Positions 16,488-25,393 of a stretch of DNA of 64,000 nucleotides are shown here, piece after piece (within the stretch, counting starts at the first letter, position 1; every line of letters begins with the position of its first letter). The stretch covers positions 434,001 through 498,000 of the forward strand of contig JADJUE010000002.1 in assembly GCA_016710785.1 (NCBI GenBank), read 5' to 3'. Source of the DNA: Candidatus Epilinea brevis (GTDB taxonomy: Bacteria > Chloroflexota > Anaerolineae > Epilineales > Epilineaceae). Under the pieces are notes generated by a model, which made no database searches, was not told where the DNA came from, and saw only the letters and a program-made list of their open reading frames with translations. A program made the translations under genes and the position numbers.

Positions 16488-18117
16488 GCCGCTGGGGCTC
16501 GTGCTGGCCGGCCCCCCCGGCGTCGGCAAGAGCACGGTAGGACGGCTGCTGGCCGCAAGGCTGGGGCTACCCTTCATCGATCTGGACGAGCGGGTGGCCG
16601 CGGCTGCCGGGCTGGACCTTCCGGCACTCTTTGCCCGTGAAGGCGAGGTCGGCTTTCGCGCTCGGGAGCGCGCGGCGGTCGCGGCCTTGGAGGACGGGGC
16701 GGCGATCGTCGCTTGCGGCGGCGGGACCCTCCTGGATGCGGATAACCGGCGCCTGCTGCGCGGGCGCGGGCGGCTCATCGGGCTGACGGCCAGCAACGAG
16801 ACCCTGGCCGACCGGCTGCGCCTCGCCGAGCTGCGGCCCCTGCTGGCGGGCGGCTCCCTCGCGGAGATCCTCGCCGACCGGCAGGCGATGTACGACGGCC
16901 TGCCCTGGCAGGTGGACACGGATGGCCGGTCCCCCGCGGCCGTGGCCGAAGAGGTCCTCGGATTGCTGGCCACCTTGGATGCCGCAGGCTTGCGGACCGA
17001 TCCCCAGGTTCTACCCGTGGCCGCCCCGCCGGATCCCGCGGAGGCCCGCGGCAGCCGCCCCGGCTATGCCATGCTGGTGGGCGAGGGGCTCCTGGACCTG
17101 GCGGGTGCTCTGCTTTGCGCTCGGGGCCTGGGGGGCCGTATCGTCGTCGTCAGCGATCGGACGGTGGCGGCGCTCTACGGTCGCAGTCTGCTCCGCAACC
17201 TTGCGGCCGCCGGTCTGGACGCGCGGCTGGTCGCGGTCAAGCCCGGCGAGGGAAGCAAGTCGCCGGCGACCTTGGGGCGGCTGTACCGTCGCTTCCTGGC
17301 GGCCGGTCTGGACCGCGAGGGCGTCGTGTTGGCCCTGGGCGGCGGCGTGGTGGGCGATCTGGCCGGTTATGCCGCGGGGACCTGGCTCAGGGGCGTGACG
17401 CTGGTGCAGGCGCCCACCAGCTTGCTGGCCATGGTGGACAGCGCCATCGGCGGCAAGACCGGAATCAACCTTCCGGCCGGCAAGAACCTGGTGGGGGCCT
17501 TCAAGCAGCCCGCTCTGGTCGTGGCCGACCTGTCCTGCCTGGCCACCCTGCCCAGGGAGATCTTGACCGCCGGGCTGGCCGAGGTGGTGAAGGCCGGCAT
17601 CATCGCCGATGCCGGGCTGCTGGACCTTCTGGCCGCAGGCATCCCCCCGGTGGGTGACGTGGGCGCCTGGGCGCAACTGGTGCTGCGCGCGGCGAGGGTG
17701 AAGGCGCGGATCGTCGCCCGGGACCCTGGGGAACGGGGACAGCGGCGGATCCACTTGAATCTGGGGCATACCTTCGCCCATGGCCTCGAGCAGGCCAGTG
17801 GCTTTCGTCTGGCTCATGGTCAAGCGGTGGCCCTGGGCCTGGTGGCCGCCGCGCGCCTGGCAGAACGGCTGGGCTTGCTCCAGGATGCTGGTCTGCCTGA
17901 TCGGTTGATCCGGTTGCAGCGTGCCCTGGGGCTTCCGACCTGCCTGCGGGACATCGGCCTGTCCTTGGACAAAGCGGCGATCCTGGCTGCCATGGGCCGC
18001 GACAAGAAGGCCAGCCAGGGCCGCCTGCGGTTGGTGCTGCCACGCGGGCTGGAGGCGCTGACGGTGGTGGACGGTGTGCCCGCCGACGATGTGGCGGCCG
18101 TGTTGGCCCTGCTCTGA
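16477..18117 (+). CDS. aroKB: shikimate kinase / 3-dehydroquinate synthase fusion
   Basis: 546 residues. Residues 1-170 are shikimate kinase (Walker A GPPGVGKSTVG, FIDLDE, FRARERAAV, ACGGGTLL). From about residue 190 comes 3-dehydroquinate synthase (GEGSKSPATLGRLY, LALGGGVVGDLAGYAAG, PTSLLAMVDSAIGGKTGINLP, LNLGHTFAHGLE with metal-binding His). The fusion covers two non-consecutive shikimate steps. ATG 16477 puts the P-loop at the usual distance and overlaps aroC by 11 bp; a longer frame from 16381 would only add aroC-tail sequence. Confidence 0.95.
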   Translation: MPSEPLGLVLAGPPGVGKSTVGRLLAARLGLPFIDLDERVAAAAGLDLPALFAREGEVGFRARERAAVAALEDGAAIVACGGGTLLDADNRRLLRGRGRLIGLTASNETLADRLRLAELRPLLAGGSLAEILADRQAMYDGLPWQVDTDGRSPAAVAEEVLGLLATLDAAGLRTDPQVLPVAAPPDPAEARGSRPGYAMLVGEGLLDLAGALLCARGLGGRIVVVSDRTVAALYGRSLLRNLAAAGLDARLVAVKPGEGSKSPATLGRLYRRFLAAGLDREGVVLALGGGVVGDLAGYAAGTWLRGVTLVQAPTSLLAMVDSAIGGKTGINLPAGKNLVGAFKQPALVVADLSCLATLPREILTAGLAEVVKAGIIADAGLLDLLAAGIPPVGDVGAWAQLVLRAARVKARIVARDPGERGQRRIHLNLGHTFAHGLEQASGFRLAHGQAVALGLVAAARLAERLGLLQDAGLPDRLIRLQRALGLPTCLRDIGLSLDKAAILAAMGRDKKASQGRLRLVLPRGLEALTVVDGVPADDVAAVLALL

Positions 18118-18190
18118 GCCACCCTGCTGTTCGGCCGGCGGAAGATCTGGCCGGCCGCCGCCCGGACTACCGCAAGCCAGACCCCGGGGC

Positions 18191-18196
18191 TACAAT
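18191..18196 (+). promoter_or_regulatory. possible -10 box upstream of the DNRLRE gene
   Basis: TACAAT preceded by GGGGC; no recognisable -35. It lies 94 bp before the gene start and resembles the other -10 boxes of the window. Confidence 0.4.
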
Positions 18197-18289
18197 CTCA
18201 GCTGCAAGGGACGCAAAGGTTATCGAGGTCCGCTCGGGCGCCGCGGCGCGGCCGCCGCTCGGGAGGGTCCGCATCAGGAGGATCACGCC

Positions 18290-20083
18290 ATGCTCATGCG
18301 CTTCGAAACGGCCGCCGCCCCCCGACGCCTCCCGCTTCTGGCGGCGCTTCTGCTTCCCGCCCTGTTCCTGGGCGCCTCCCGGAGCGCGGCAGCGGCCGCC
18401 TCCGACGCCCCCCGGACAGCGGCGGTGGGGCGCCTGGAGCCTTGGCCTGCGCGCGCGCCGGAAGCTGACGCCGAACTGCCGGCGGCCGAACCGTCGGCGG
18501 CTGATGCGTCCCGATCCCCAGCCGGCACCACTGGCATCCGGTCCGAAACCACCCTGACCGCGGATCAGGACACCTTCGTCTCGGAGACGAACGGCGGGAC
18601 CAACTATGGCGCCAACAAGCTGCTCTACGCCGGACGCCCCACAGAGTTCGGCGTGGCCTACGGCCTGATCTGGTTCGACCTCAAGGACCTGCCCCGAGAC
18701 CAGGCGGTGACCAAGGCCGAGGCCGGTCTTTACCTGCGCGATGCCGGGCCGGTGGGCGATGCGGGCCGCGAGACCGCCCTTCATCGCGTCGATTGGGGGC
18801 GGGAGCGGGACAAGATCACCTGCAAGGAAGCCTGGGATGAGCGGGACGTCAACTGGAACAACAAGCCCAAGTGGAAGTCATCCAGCGAAGACAGCACCGA
18901 TCTGGGCACGGGCCGCGGCCGCTCGGCCTTCAACGTCACCGAGCTCACCCAGCGCTGGCGCCTGCCGGACTGGAACCGCGGCTCCAACTGCAATGGCGGT
19001 CTCGTGATCCGCGTGGATGAGTCGGGTACCGGATTTCGAGCCTTCGACTCCACGGAAGGCGGCAACGAGCCGGAGCTTGAGCTGACCCATGTCACGGACA
19101 CCATTGCGCCGACCGGTTCCATGAAGCCCTTGCCGCCCTATGTGACAGTTCCCAATGTCAACCTGCCTGACGGGACCATCGACCCCAACAAGGCGAAGAT
19201 CGCCCTGGAATGGGATGGCATCGATCCCGCGCCGGCCACAGGCATCGACTTCTTCAGGCTGCAGGGCCGGGCCAACGGTGGCGAATGGCAGGCGCTGGCA
19301 CCCACCTTGCGCACCTATGGCGGGGACTTCGAGGGCACCAACGGCAAGCGGGTGGAGTTCGCCATCCAGCCGGTGGACCCGGCGGGCAACGTGGTGCCCC
19401 AGATCCAGCCGCATGCCGTGACCCATTTCGACTTCAGCGCTCCGGCCACCCGCGTCCTGGACCTGCCGCCCTATGTGCCCGGCCCCTTCGAGGTGAAGTG
19501 GTCGGGTGTGGACCTGCCCAACGGACCAGGGCAGATCGGCAGCGGTATCGCCAGCTGGACGGTGCTCTACAACATCGGCGCCGGTTCCTGGGGTCTGGTG
19601 GCGGCCGACATGCCCGTTGAGCAGACCAGCATCCGCTTCGACAAAGTGCAGCAGGGACTGCTCTACCAGTTCCAGGTGCTGGCCACGGACAAGGCGGGAC
19701 ACAAAGAGCTGCAAGGCGCCTTGGAGGCGCAGACCATCATCGATGGCGTGGCCCCCGTCGTCTACCTCCGTGCTTCCGACACCGTGGGCAAGTCCAGCTT
19801 CGATGTCAGTTGGACGAGCGTGGATCCGGGCGGCAGCGGCGCGGTCGCTCACGATGTGCAGTTCCGCAGCGGTAACGAACCCTGGAAGGACTGGGTTCTG
19901 GGCCGCGGGGAGTCGTCGCAGCGCTTTCAGGCGGAGCTGAACGAGGTCTATCACTTCCGGGCGCGGGCCTTGGACAAGGCAGGCAATCAGGGCGCTTACC
20001 CTGATCAGTCTCAGCTCTCCGTCACCACCATCACCCGCGATCGGCTGAGGTTCCGCATCCACCTGCCGCTGGTCTTGCGCTGA
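18290..20083 (+). CDS. secreted DNRLRE-domain / fibronectin-like protein
   Basis: 597 residues with an N-terminal signal (LPLLAALLLPALFLGASRSA), start chosen by AGGAGG 8-13 bp upstream. Residues about 85-270 form a DNRLRE (CBM96-like) beta domain (ADQDTFVSETNGGTNYG, LIWFDL, ERDVNWNNKP, FNVTELTQRW). Three fibronectin-like modules follow, with DPAGN, DKAGH and DKAGNQG signatures. The protein ends IHLPLVLR, the terminal tail seen in other exported proteins here. Probably a cell-surface or carbohydrate-binding protein; no catalytic site was seen. Confidence 0.8.
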   Translation: MLMRFETAAAPRRLPLLAALLLPALFLGASRSAAAAASDAPRTAAVGRLEPWPARAPEADAELPAAEPSAADASRSPAGTTGIRSETTLTADQDTFVSETNGGTNYGANKLLYAGRPTEFGVAYGLIWFDLKDLPRDQAVTKAEAGLYLRDAGPVGDAGRETALHRVDWGRERDKITCKEAWDERDVNWNNKPKWKSSSEDSTDLGTGRGRSAFNVTELTQRWRLPDWNRGSNCNGGLVIRVDESGTGFRAFDSTEGGNEPELELTHVTDTIAPTGSMKPLPPYVTVPNVNLPDGTIDPNKAKIALEWDGIDPAPATGIDFFRLQGRANGGEWQALAPTLRTYGGDFEGTNGKRVEFAIQPVDPAGNVVPQIQPHAVTHFDFSAPATRVLDLPPYVPGPFEVKWSGVDLPNGPGQIGSGIASWTVLYNIGAGSWGLVAADMPVEQTSIRFDKVQQGLLYQFQVLATDKAGHKELQGALEAQTIIDGVAPVVYLRASDTVGKSSFDVSWTSVDPGGSGAVAHDVQFRSGNEPWKDWVLGRGESSQRFQAELNEVYHFRARALDKAGNQGAYPDQSQLSVTTITRDRLRFRIHLPLVLR

Positions 20084-20100
20084 CGCTGGTCTTGCGCTCA
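20068..20100 (+). repeat. short tandem duplication across a stop codon
   Basis: GCTGGTCTTGCGCTGAC is repeated at once with one change (GCTGGTCTTGCGCTCAC). The first copy encodes the last residues and the stop of the DNRLRE protein; the second would encode the same LVLR tail again, untranslated. Confidence 0.6.
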
Positions 20101-20106
20101 CACAGT

Positions 20107-20139
20107 GCGAGCGCGGCGGAAACGACCCGTCGCGCTCGC
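20107..20139. terminator. hairpin after the DNRLRE gene
   Basis: GCGAGCGCG (20107-20115) and complement CGCGCTCGC (20131-20139) with a 15-nt loop. Part of a double-hairpin region between convergent genes. Confidence 0.45.
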
Positions 20140-20154
20140 TCGGTCCCGAAGGCC

Positions 20155-20188
20155 GCAACCAGGCCCGGCCACGGCCGGGCTTGGTTGC
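20155..20188. terminator. strong hairpin adjoining the lexA stop
   Basis: A 15-bp stem with one G-T pair and a 4-nt CACG loop, from GCAACCAGG to CTTGGTTGC. It begins directly after the lexA TGA (20191-20189) on the minus strand and can end transcription from both convergent genes. Confidence 0.65.
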
Positions 20189-20830
20189 TCAGTTAAGGTT
20201 GCGGATGACCGCGACCACCCGGCCTTGTACCCTGACCTGCTCAGCCGGCACATAGATGGGCTGCATGGTGGGGTTGGCGGGCTGCAGGCGCACCCGGTCG
20301 CTTTCCTGATAGAAGTGCTTGAGGGTGGTTTCTTCGCGGTCCTTGATCCAGGCGGCGACCATGTCGCCATTGCGCGCCGTTTCGATGGGTTCCAGAACCA
20401 CCAGATCGCCTTCGTTGATCAGGGCATCGATCATCGAATCACCCTTGACGCGGAGGGCGAACAGCGCCTTGTGGCTTTGTGCCATGTCCGCGGTCAGCTC
20501 GACCATGTCCAACTCATCCGTCTCGGCGGGTGTGCGCGATTCCAGGACGGGGATGGGTTCACCGGCCTGAATGGTGCCCAGAATGGGAATGCGGAGGTTG
20601 CCGCTGAGCACCTGGGCCGCGCGCCCCATCACCTTCAACCCGCGCGAAATCTGGTCGTCGCGCTCCAGCAGACCCTGATCCTTCAACTTGTTGAGATGGT
20701 AGTTCACGACGCTGGTCGAGGAGATGCCGACCGCCTTCCCGATCTCTCGGATGGTGGGCGGATAGCCGAGCCGGGTGATCGACTCGTTGATCGTCACCAG
20801 GATGCGCCGCTGCTTCTCAGTCAGGACCAT
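20189..20830 (-). CDS. lexA: LexA repressor
   Basis: 213 residues. N-terminal winged helix (LTEKQRRILVTINESI, YPPTIREIGKAVG, SSTSVVNYHLNKL) and C-terminal S24 self-cleavage domain: cleavage site Ala-Gly in IQAGEPIP, catalytic Ser in GDSMIDALI and catalytic Lys in ETTLKHF. Controls the SOS regulon; RecA-ssDNA triggers self-cleavage. A GGAGG ribosome site precedes the ATG. A SOS box lies between its promoter elements, so it is autoregulated. Confidence 0.96.
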   Translation of the reverse strand: MVLTEKQRRILVTINESITRLGYPPTIREIGKAVGISSTSVVNYHLNKLKDQGLLERDDQISRGLKVMGRAAQVLSGNLRIPILGTIQAGEPIPVLESRTPAETDELDMVELTADMAQSHKALFALRVKGDSMIDALINEGDLVVLEPIETARNGDMVAAWIKDREETTLKHFYQESDRVRLQPANPTMQPIYVPAEQVRVQGRVVAVIRNLN

Positions 20831-20903
20831 GGTACACCTCCGCTGGGAGCGGCTGGCCCCAGTGGCGAAGTCGCCACCGACGCCATCCGAACACTTGTGC
20901 TTC

Positions 20904-20933
20904 AGTCTACCATGAACACCTGTTCGTAGTCAA
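20904..20933 (-). promoter_or_regulatory. lexA promoter
   Basis: On the minus strand TTGACT (20933-20928), 18 bp, TAGACT (20909-20904). The spacer contains the SOS box. Confidence 0.75.
20914..20925. promoter_or_regulatory. SOS box (LexA operator)
   Basis: GAACACCTGTTC, a perfect GAAC-N4-GTTC operator of the Gram-positive/Chloroflexota type, inside the lexA promoter spacer. A degenerate copy GAACACTTGTGC lies 25 bp downstream in the transcript direction (20889-20900) and may be a second, weaker site. Confidence 0.85.
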
Positions 20934-20955
20934 GACGCTTCCGCGATGTCGCGGA

Positions 20956-22020
20956 CTACAGGATCGCGAGGTCATGTTGCTCGCCGCGCTCGTAGACCAC
21001 GTGGGCCCGGCCCACGATCAACGGATCCAGCTTGCCGATGCGCTGCGGGTCCTTGCTGCTGTAGGGCAGCTTGTGCAGCACATAGCGCATGGCGCTCAGT
21101 CGGGCCCGCTTCTTGCAGTCGGACTTGATCACCGTCCAGGGAGCCTCCGCGGTGTCGGTGTGGAAGAACATCGCCTCCTTGGCCTCGGTGTATGCGTCCC
21201 ATTTGTCCATGGAGGCCATGTCGATGGGCGACAGTTTCCACTGCTTCAGCGGATGGACGCGGCGCTCCCTGAAGCGCCGGCGCTGTTCCGAGCGGCTTAC
21301 CGAGAACCAGAACTTGATGAGGTGGATGCCATTGCGGACCAGCATGCGCTCGAAATCCGGAGCTTCCTGCATGAACGCGACGTAGGCCTCCTCGGAGCAG
21401 AAGCCCATCACCCGTTCCACACCCGCGCGGTTGTACCAGGAACGGTCGAAGAGCACGATCTCGCCGTTGGTGGGCAGGTGTTCGACGTAGCGCTGGAAGT
21501 ACCATTGCCCGCGTTCCAGCTCGGTGGGTTTTTCAAGCGCCACCACGCGGGCGCCGCGGGGGTTGAGGTGCTCCATGAAGCGCTTGATGGTGCCCCCCTT
21601 GCCCGCCGCGTCGCGGCCCTCGAAGAGGATGACCACTTTCTGGCCGGTATCCTTGACCCAGGCCTGCAGCTTCAGCAGCTCCACCTGCAGCCGATACTTC
21701 CGCAGCTCGTAGTTGCGGCGCTGCATCAGATAGCGGTAGGGGTAGGCCCCCTCGCGCCAGTCCGGCGCCAGCGCGTTGTCCAGGTCGGGCGCCCATTCCG
21801 GTTCGATCTCGCGCTGGTGGCGCAGCAGCGTCTTCAGCAGCGACAGACCCTCTTCCGGAGAGGTCCCATCCAGGATGTCGCGAAGCGCGGCCAGCCGCGC
21901 TTCGCGCTCCGCCTCGACAGCCTCGCGGACGGCGTGGGCCTCGATCGTCGCCGGCCCGTCGGTCGGACCGATGTCGCCTTCCGCAGTCGTCCGGGCGCGT
22001 CCGCCGCCGGTCGGCGTCAT
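20956..22020 (-). CDS. ppk2: polyphosphate kinase 2
   Basis: 354 residues. PPK2 uses polyphosphate to phosphorylate nucleoside diphosphates (or the reverse). Walker A VILFEGRDAAGKGGTIKR, the lid/Walker B block VLFDRSWYNRAGVERVMGFC, and KFWFSVSRSEQRRRF are clear; a single PPK2 domain fills residues about 90-330. The N-terminal 60 residues are charged. Its ATG overlaps the stop of the upstream BNR gene by one base (TGATG), so the two are likely translated together although no shared role is known. Confidence 0.93.
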   Translation of the reverse strand: MTPTGGGRARTTAEGDIGPTDGPATIEAHAVREAVEAEREARLAALRDILDGTSPEEGLSLLKTLLRHQREIEPEWAPDLDNALAPDWREGAYPYRYLMQRRNYELRKYRLQVELLKLQAWVKDTGQKVVILFEGRDAAGKGGTIKRFMEHLNPRGARVVALEKPTELERGQWYFQRYVEHLPTNGEIVLFDRSWYNRAGVERVMGFCSEEAYVAFMQEAPDFERMLVRNGIHLIKFWFSVSRSEQRRRFRERRVHPLKQWKLSPIDMASMDKWDAYTEAKEAMFFHTDTAEAPWTVIKSDCKKRARLSAMRYVLHKLPYSSKDPQRIGKLDPLIVGRAHVVYERGEQHDLAIL

Positions 22021-24470
22021 CAGCGCGTCGCCTTGCGGAGGCTGGGCAGGAAGACCGCCGCCGGTCCGGGCGAGGGCGTTCGTTCCGGCGTCGGCGGGAG
22101 GGTGACGGTGGGGATGACGGTCGGCGGCGTCTGGCCCGGCAGAAGGGTGGGGCTGGGTGTGGCGCTGATCAAGCTGGTAGGCGACGGTGAAGGGATGGGG
22201 CTGGAAGCGGTCGGACTGGGACTGGGGGTGAGCGAAGGCCGCGGCGTGACCGAGGGCGTGAAGCCCGGCGGTATCGGGGTGTTGGTGGGAAAGAAGCGGG
22301 TCGCCGTGACGGTAGGGGTGGGGTGCGGCGCATCGCTCATCGGGCGGCGCCAGATACCGGCGTCGCCCGCGGCAGCGTACAGGGATCCGGCCTGCATGGT
22401 GCCTGAGAGGCTGAAATCAAACAGCTCTCCCCCCGCGGGCAGGGTCAGTTCGGAGGTCCAGGAACTACCGGCGCTGTCGGAGCGGTAGACCGTGACCACC
22501 GGGTCGTCCGTCGGGGCGCGGTAGCCGCCCACAAAGACCACGCGGTCCAGCCAGAAGTCGGGGGAGAGGAAGAGGGCCCGGGGCCTGGCCGTGCCGGCCA
22601 GACCGGCGCGGCGGAGGGTCCAGGTCTCCCCTTCGTCGGTGGAGATGTAGGTCAGGGCGCGGTCGGCGGGCCGCTGCTCTTCCACGCTGACCATCAATGT
22701 ATGGTCGCTCAGGAAGCGCGAGGAGACCACCAGGCTGAACACGTTGCGCAGCGGGGGTGACGCAGGGATCTGGGCGATCTCCATGAAGGGTTCGTGGTCG
22801 AAGGAGCGCAGGATGACGCCGCGCTCGGTCACGGCGAAGACAGTGTGGAACACGGGGTCGTTGGCCGCGGCCATGGCCAGGATGCCCGAGACCGTGGGGG
22901 CCATCCGCAGCCACGTGGCCCCTCCGTCCATGCTGCGCACGATGTTGCTGCCGCCCGTACCCTGCCGGTAGGGCACGTCCAGGGCATACAGCACCCGCTC
23001 CGTGCCGGTGATGGGGCCCACGGCGGCGATGGACGGCGGGCCTTCGCGGTCCGGGCTGTCGCCGAAGGGGCTCCAGTTGCGACCCCAGTCGCTGGAACGG
23101 TACGCGCCGCTGTAGATCAGCTGCGAGCTTGCCAGGTCCGGTGCCCCCTTGACCGTATCACCCAGGGGCATGGCGGGGCCAACGGCGCCCCAAGGGGCGC
23201 CGGCGTTGCGCTGGAAGGGCTGGTAGAGGGGTTCGACGACGGTGCGCCCGCTGCGGTCTCTCACCACCTCCCGCACGCGGGCCAGGGCCAGGACCGGGCC
23301 GTCCGCCGCGGGTGCGGCCATGATGCCGGTCATCCGCAGCAGGTTCGCCCCGCTCCGGAGGGTCTGATTGCCGAAGCGAAAGACCCCCGCGCCCCGCGTG
23401 CCCACCCAGATGGCGCCGTCGGCCCCGTCCACGCGGATGCCCGTGGCGTCAACCCCGGCCTGGTGGGTGGCCGCCCAGGTCGATCCGCCGTCCGGTGAGC
23501 CATGGATCGACCCGTCCGACAGTGCCAACACCAGACGCTCTTCGGCGCCGGCTAGGCCTGCATGCAGCAATACCGGTTCGGCCCCGGGGGGCAGATCGTG
23601 GGCCACCCAGTCGGTGCCACCGGTGTCGCTCGTACGCAGATCGACCTTCTTCCCGAGGCCTTCGACAACCGATGACACCAGGGCGAAGACCCGCGTCCCC
23701 GACCCGGCCACCGGCGCGAGGATCGCGGCCGTCGCCGGCAGTCCGCCCTTCTCCGGCCCCAGCAGGGCTTCCCAGGTCTTGCCTTCGTCGGCGCTGCCGT
23801 ACAGTGTCGGGCCGCTGAGCAGGTACACGCGGGTGCCTTCGGCGTTGCGGACGAGGGCCGCCAGCGGGTCGCCGGCTCCGAAGTTGAGGAGGGGGAACGA
23901 ATCCCAATGCTCGCCGCCGTCATCGGATATCATGGTGACGAAGGGCAGGTTGGCTGAGCCCAGGATCAGTCGGCCGCTGGCCAGGACCACCAACTGGTCC
24001 ACCCGCTTCACGCCTTCCGGCAGGTTGACCGGCTTCCAGGAGGCGCCGGCGTCCGCTGTTCGCAGCAGGGCTGGATCATGAGACGTGCCGGCGTAGGCCT
24101 GTAGCCCTCCGACGTCGGCCGGGGCGGGGGCGAAGACATGGATGGTCGGCGGCGCGGCATCCACGACCTTGGGCAAGGAGACGGGCGACCACGACCGTCC
24201 GCCGTCCGTGCTGCGCAGGAGGCCTTTTTCCTCAGTGACGATCAATGCGGTCCGTGGGGCCTGCGCCGGATCTCCCAGGGTCTCCAGCAAGGTGACCCGG
24301 TCGCCCTGAAGGCCGTCATTCAGCGCGGACCACAGGTTCACCTGGGCCCGGGTCTGCCCGCCCAGGGCCATGATGGCGCCGAGGGCCAGCGCCGTGGGCC
24401 ACAGATGGATCGAACGACGGAACGCGGGCAGCGATGCCCGTGGATGGCGGCTGGCTGAAGCGGTGTCCAT
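22020..24470 (-). CDS. secreted BNR/Asp-box beta-propeller protein
   Basis: 816 residues starting MDTASAS, with a signal peptide (WPTALALGAIMALGGQTRAQ). At least eight Asp-box repeats of the form S-x-D-x-G-x-T-W are visible (RSTDGGRSW, SADEGKTW, SPDGGSTW, SMDGGATW, STDEGETW), as in sialidase- and Ycf48-like propellers. A linker of about 80 Ser/Pro/Thr residues follows, then FLPSLRK at the C-terminus. There is no sialidase catalytic set, so a structural or binding role is more likely. Start 24470 was preferred to a longer frame because it puts the signal peptide near the N-terminus. Confidence 0.8.
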   Translation of the reverse strand: MDTASASRHPRASLPAFRRSIHLWPTALALGAIMALGGQTRAQVNLWSALNDGLQGDRVTLLETLGDPAQAPRTALIVTEEKGLLRSTDGGRSWSPVSLPKVVDAAPPTIHVFAPAPADVGGLQAYAGTSHDPALLRTADAGASWKPVNLPEGVKRVDQLVVLASGRLILGSANLPFVTMISDDGGEHWDSFPLLNFGAGDPLAALVRNAEGTRVYLLSGPTLYGSADEGKTWEALLGPEKGGLPATAAILAPVAGSGTRVFALVSSVVEGLGKKVDLRTSDTGGTDWVAHDLPPGAEPVLLHAGLAGAEERLVLALSDGSIHGSPDGGSTWAATHQAGVDATGIRVDGADGAIWVGTRGAGVFRFGNQTLRSGANLLRMTGIMAAPAADGPVLALARVREVVRDRSGRTVVEPLYQPFQRNAGAPWGAVGPAMPLGDTVKGAPDLASSQLIYSGAYRSSDWGRNWSPFGDSPDREGPPSIAAVGPITGTERVLYALDVPYRQGTGGSNIVRSMDGGATWLRMAPTVSGILAMAAANDPVFHTVFAVTERGVILRSFDHEPFMEIAQIPASPPLRNVFSLVVSSRFLSDHTLMVSVEEQRPADRALTYISTDEGETWTLRRAGLAGTARPRALFLSPDFWLDRVVFVGGYRAPTDDPVVTVYRSDSAGSSWTSELTLPAGGELFDFSLSGTMQAGSLYAAAGDAGIWRRPMSDAPHPTPTVTATRFFPTNTPIPPGFTPSVTPRPSLTPSPSPTASSPIPSPSPTSLISATPSPTLLPGQTPPTVIPTVTLPPTPERTPSPGPAAVFLPSLRKATR

Positions 24471-24541
24471 GGTTGCTCTCGTCAGATGGTGCGGCCTCGG
24501 CGGATGCGGGTCTGGCGCCGCTGGGTAGGAGACCCTTGATA

Positions 24542-24564
24542 CCGGCCGGACTGTCTCCGGCCGG
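24542..24564. terminator. hairpin in the leader of the BNR gene
   Basis: CCGGCCGGA-CTGTC-TCCGGCCGG, a perfect 9-bp stem. It may end transcription from the upstream small membrane genes (last stop at 24642). Confidence 0.45.
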
Positions 24565-24641
24565 CTATGCGAGCGGTCGCGCGGTGCGGCGGTCACCACG
24601 GCGACCGCGACCTTCATGCAACGCCCCCCGCAGTCGGTCTG

Positions 24642-25205
24642 TCACGGTCGATGATCGCCCGCGATCGCCCGCGACGCCCGTCGGTCGAGGTGCAGCCAGC
24701 CGCCCAGGGTGGCGCCGAAGACGGCCCCGGCTACCAGCAGGCCGCGCCAGCCCCATTCGGTGACCAGCAAGGGGTTCAAGGAGGGGCCTAGGCCCCAACC
24801 GGATCGGGGGCTGCCGTTGAGCAGCGCGGCTGCCGCCAGGCCGGTCAGCAGTCCCCAGCTGAACGGTTGGTCTTCCGGCAGGCGGTCCAGGGCCATGGCC
24901 AGGAGCGCGCCCACAAGGGCGCCGCTGACCAGGGCCAGGGCCAGGCCGCCCCAGGTGGCATCCAGGTAGACGCCGTCCAGCGCCTGGGGCGCGGCGCCCT
25001 GCAGCCAGCGGACCAGGGCCGCCCCGACGACGTTTAGCGGGCGCGCCAAAGACCGCCCGGACGACCCTGCCAGGGCGACGAGGGCTGCGAGCGAGGCGGC
25101 GGCGGCGAGAAACCCGCCCGTCGCGCCGGACACCAGGCTGGCGAGTCGCAGGGGGCCGGGGTCGCAGCGAATGCCCGGCGCCGCGGGCGGCGTAGCGGGC
25201 GTCAC
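24642..25205 (-). CDS. hypothetical membrane protein
   Basis: 187 residues with about four hydrophobic segments (for example FLAAAASLAALVALAG, LALALVSGALVGALLAMAL, LLVAGAVFGATLGGWL). I do not recognise the family. Its start overlaps the end of the 63-residue membrane gene by 4 bp, which in turn overlaps the SufR-like regulator gene, so the three form a tight operon. Confidence 0.7.
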   Translation of the reverse strand: MTPATPPAAPGIRCDPGPLRLASLVSGATGGFLAAAASLAALVALAGSSGRSLARPLNVVGAALVRWLQGAAPQALDGVYLDATWGGLALALVSGALVGALLAMALDRLPEDQPFSWGLLTGLAAAALLNGSPRSGWGLGPSLNPLLVTEWGWRGLLVAGAVFGATLGGWLHLDRRASRAIAGDHRP

Positions 25206-25393
25206 AGCGGCGATCCGCCCTGCCGTGCGACGTTCAGTGGCGGGTTGGCGGCCGGCGACTCGGGCGCTGTCGGGGCCGCGGCCGGCGGCGCTTCATCGCT
25301 GCTTCGCAGCAGCGCGGTGATGGCACCGACCAGCAGCCCCAGCCATAGACCCAATCGGAAAGCGCGAGACCGCGGCGCGGTACGATCGGTCAT
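25202..25393 (-). CDS. small single-pass membrane protein
   Basis: 63 residues: a basic N-terminus, one membrane helix (LGLWLGLLVGAITALL) and a Pro/Ala-rich outer tail. It overlaps its neighbours by 4 bp on each side, which supports it being real despite its size. Function unknown. Confidence 0.65.
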   Translation of the reverse strand: MTDRTAPRSRAFRLGLWLGLLVGAITALLRSSDEAPPAAAPTAPESPAANPPLNVARQGGSPL

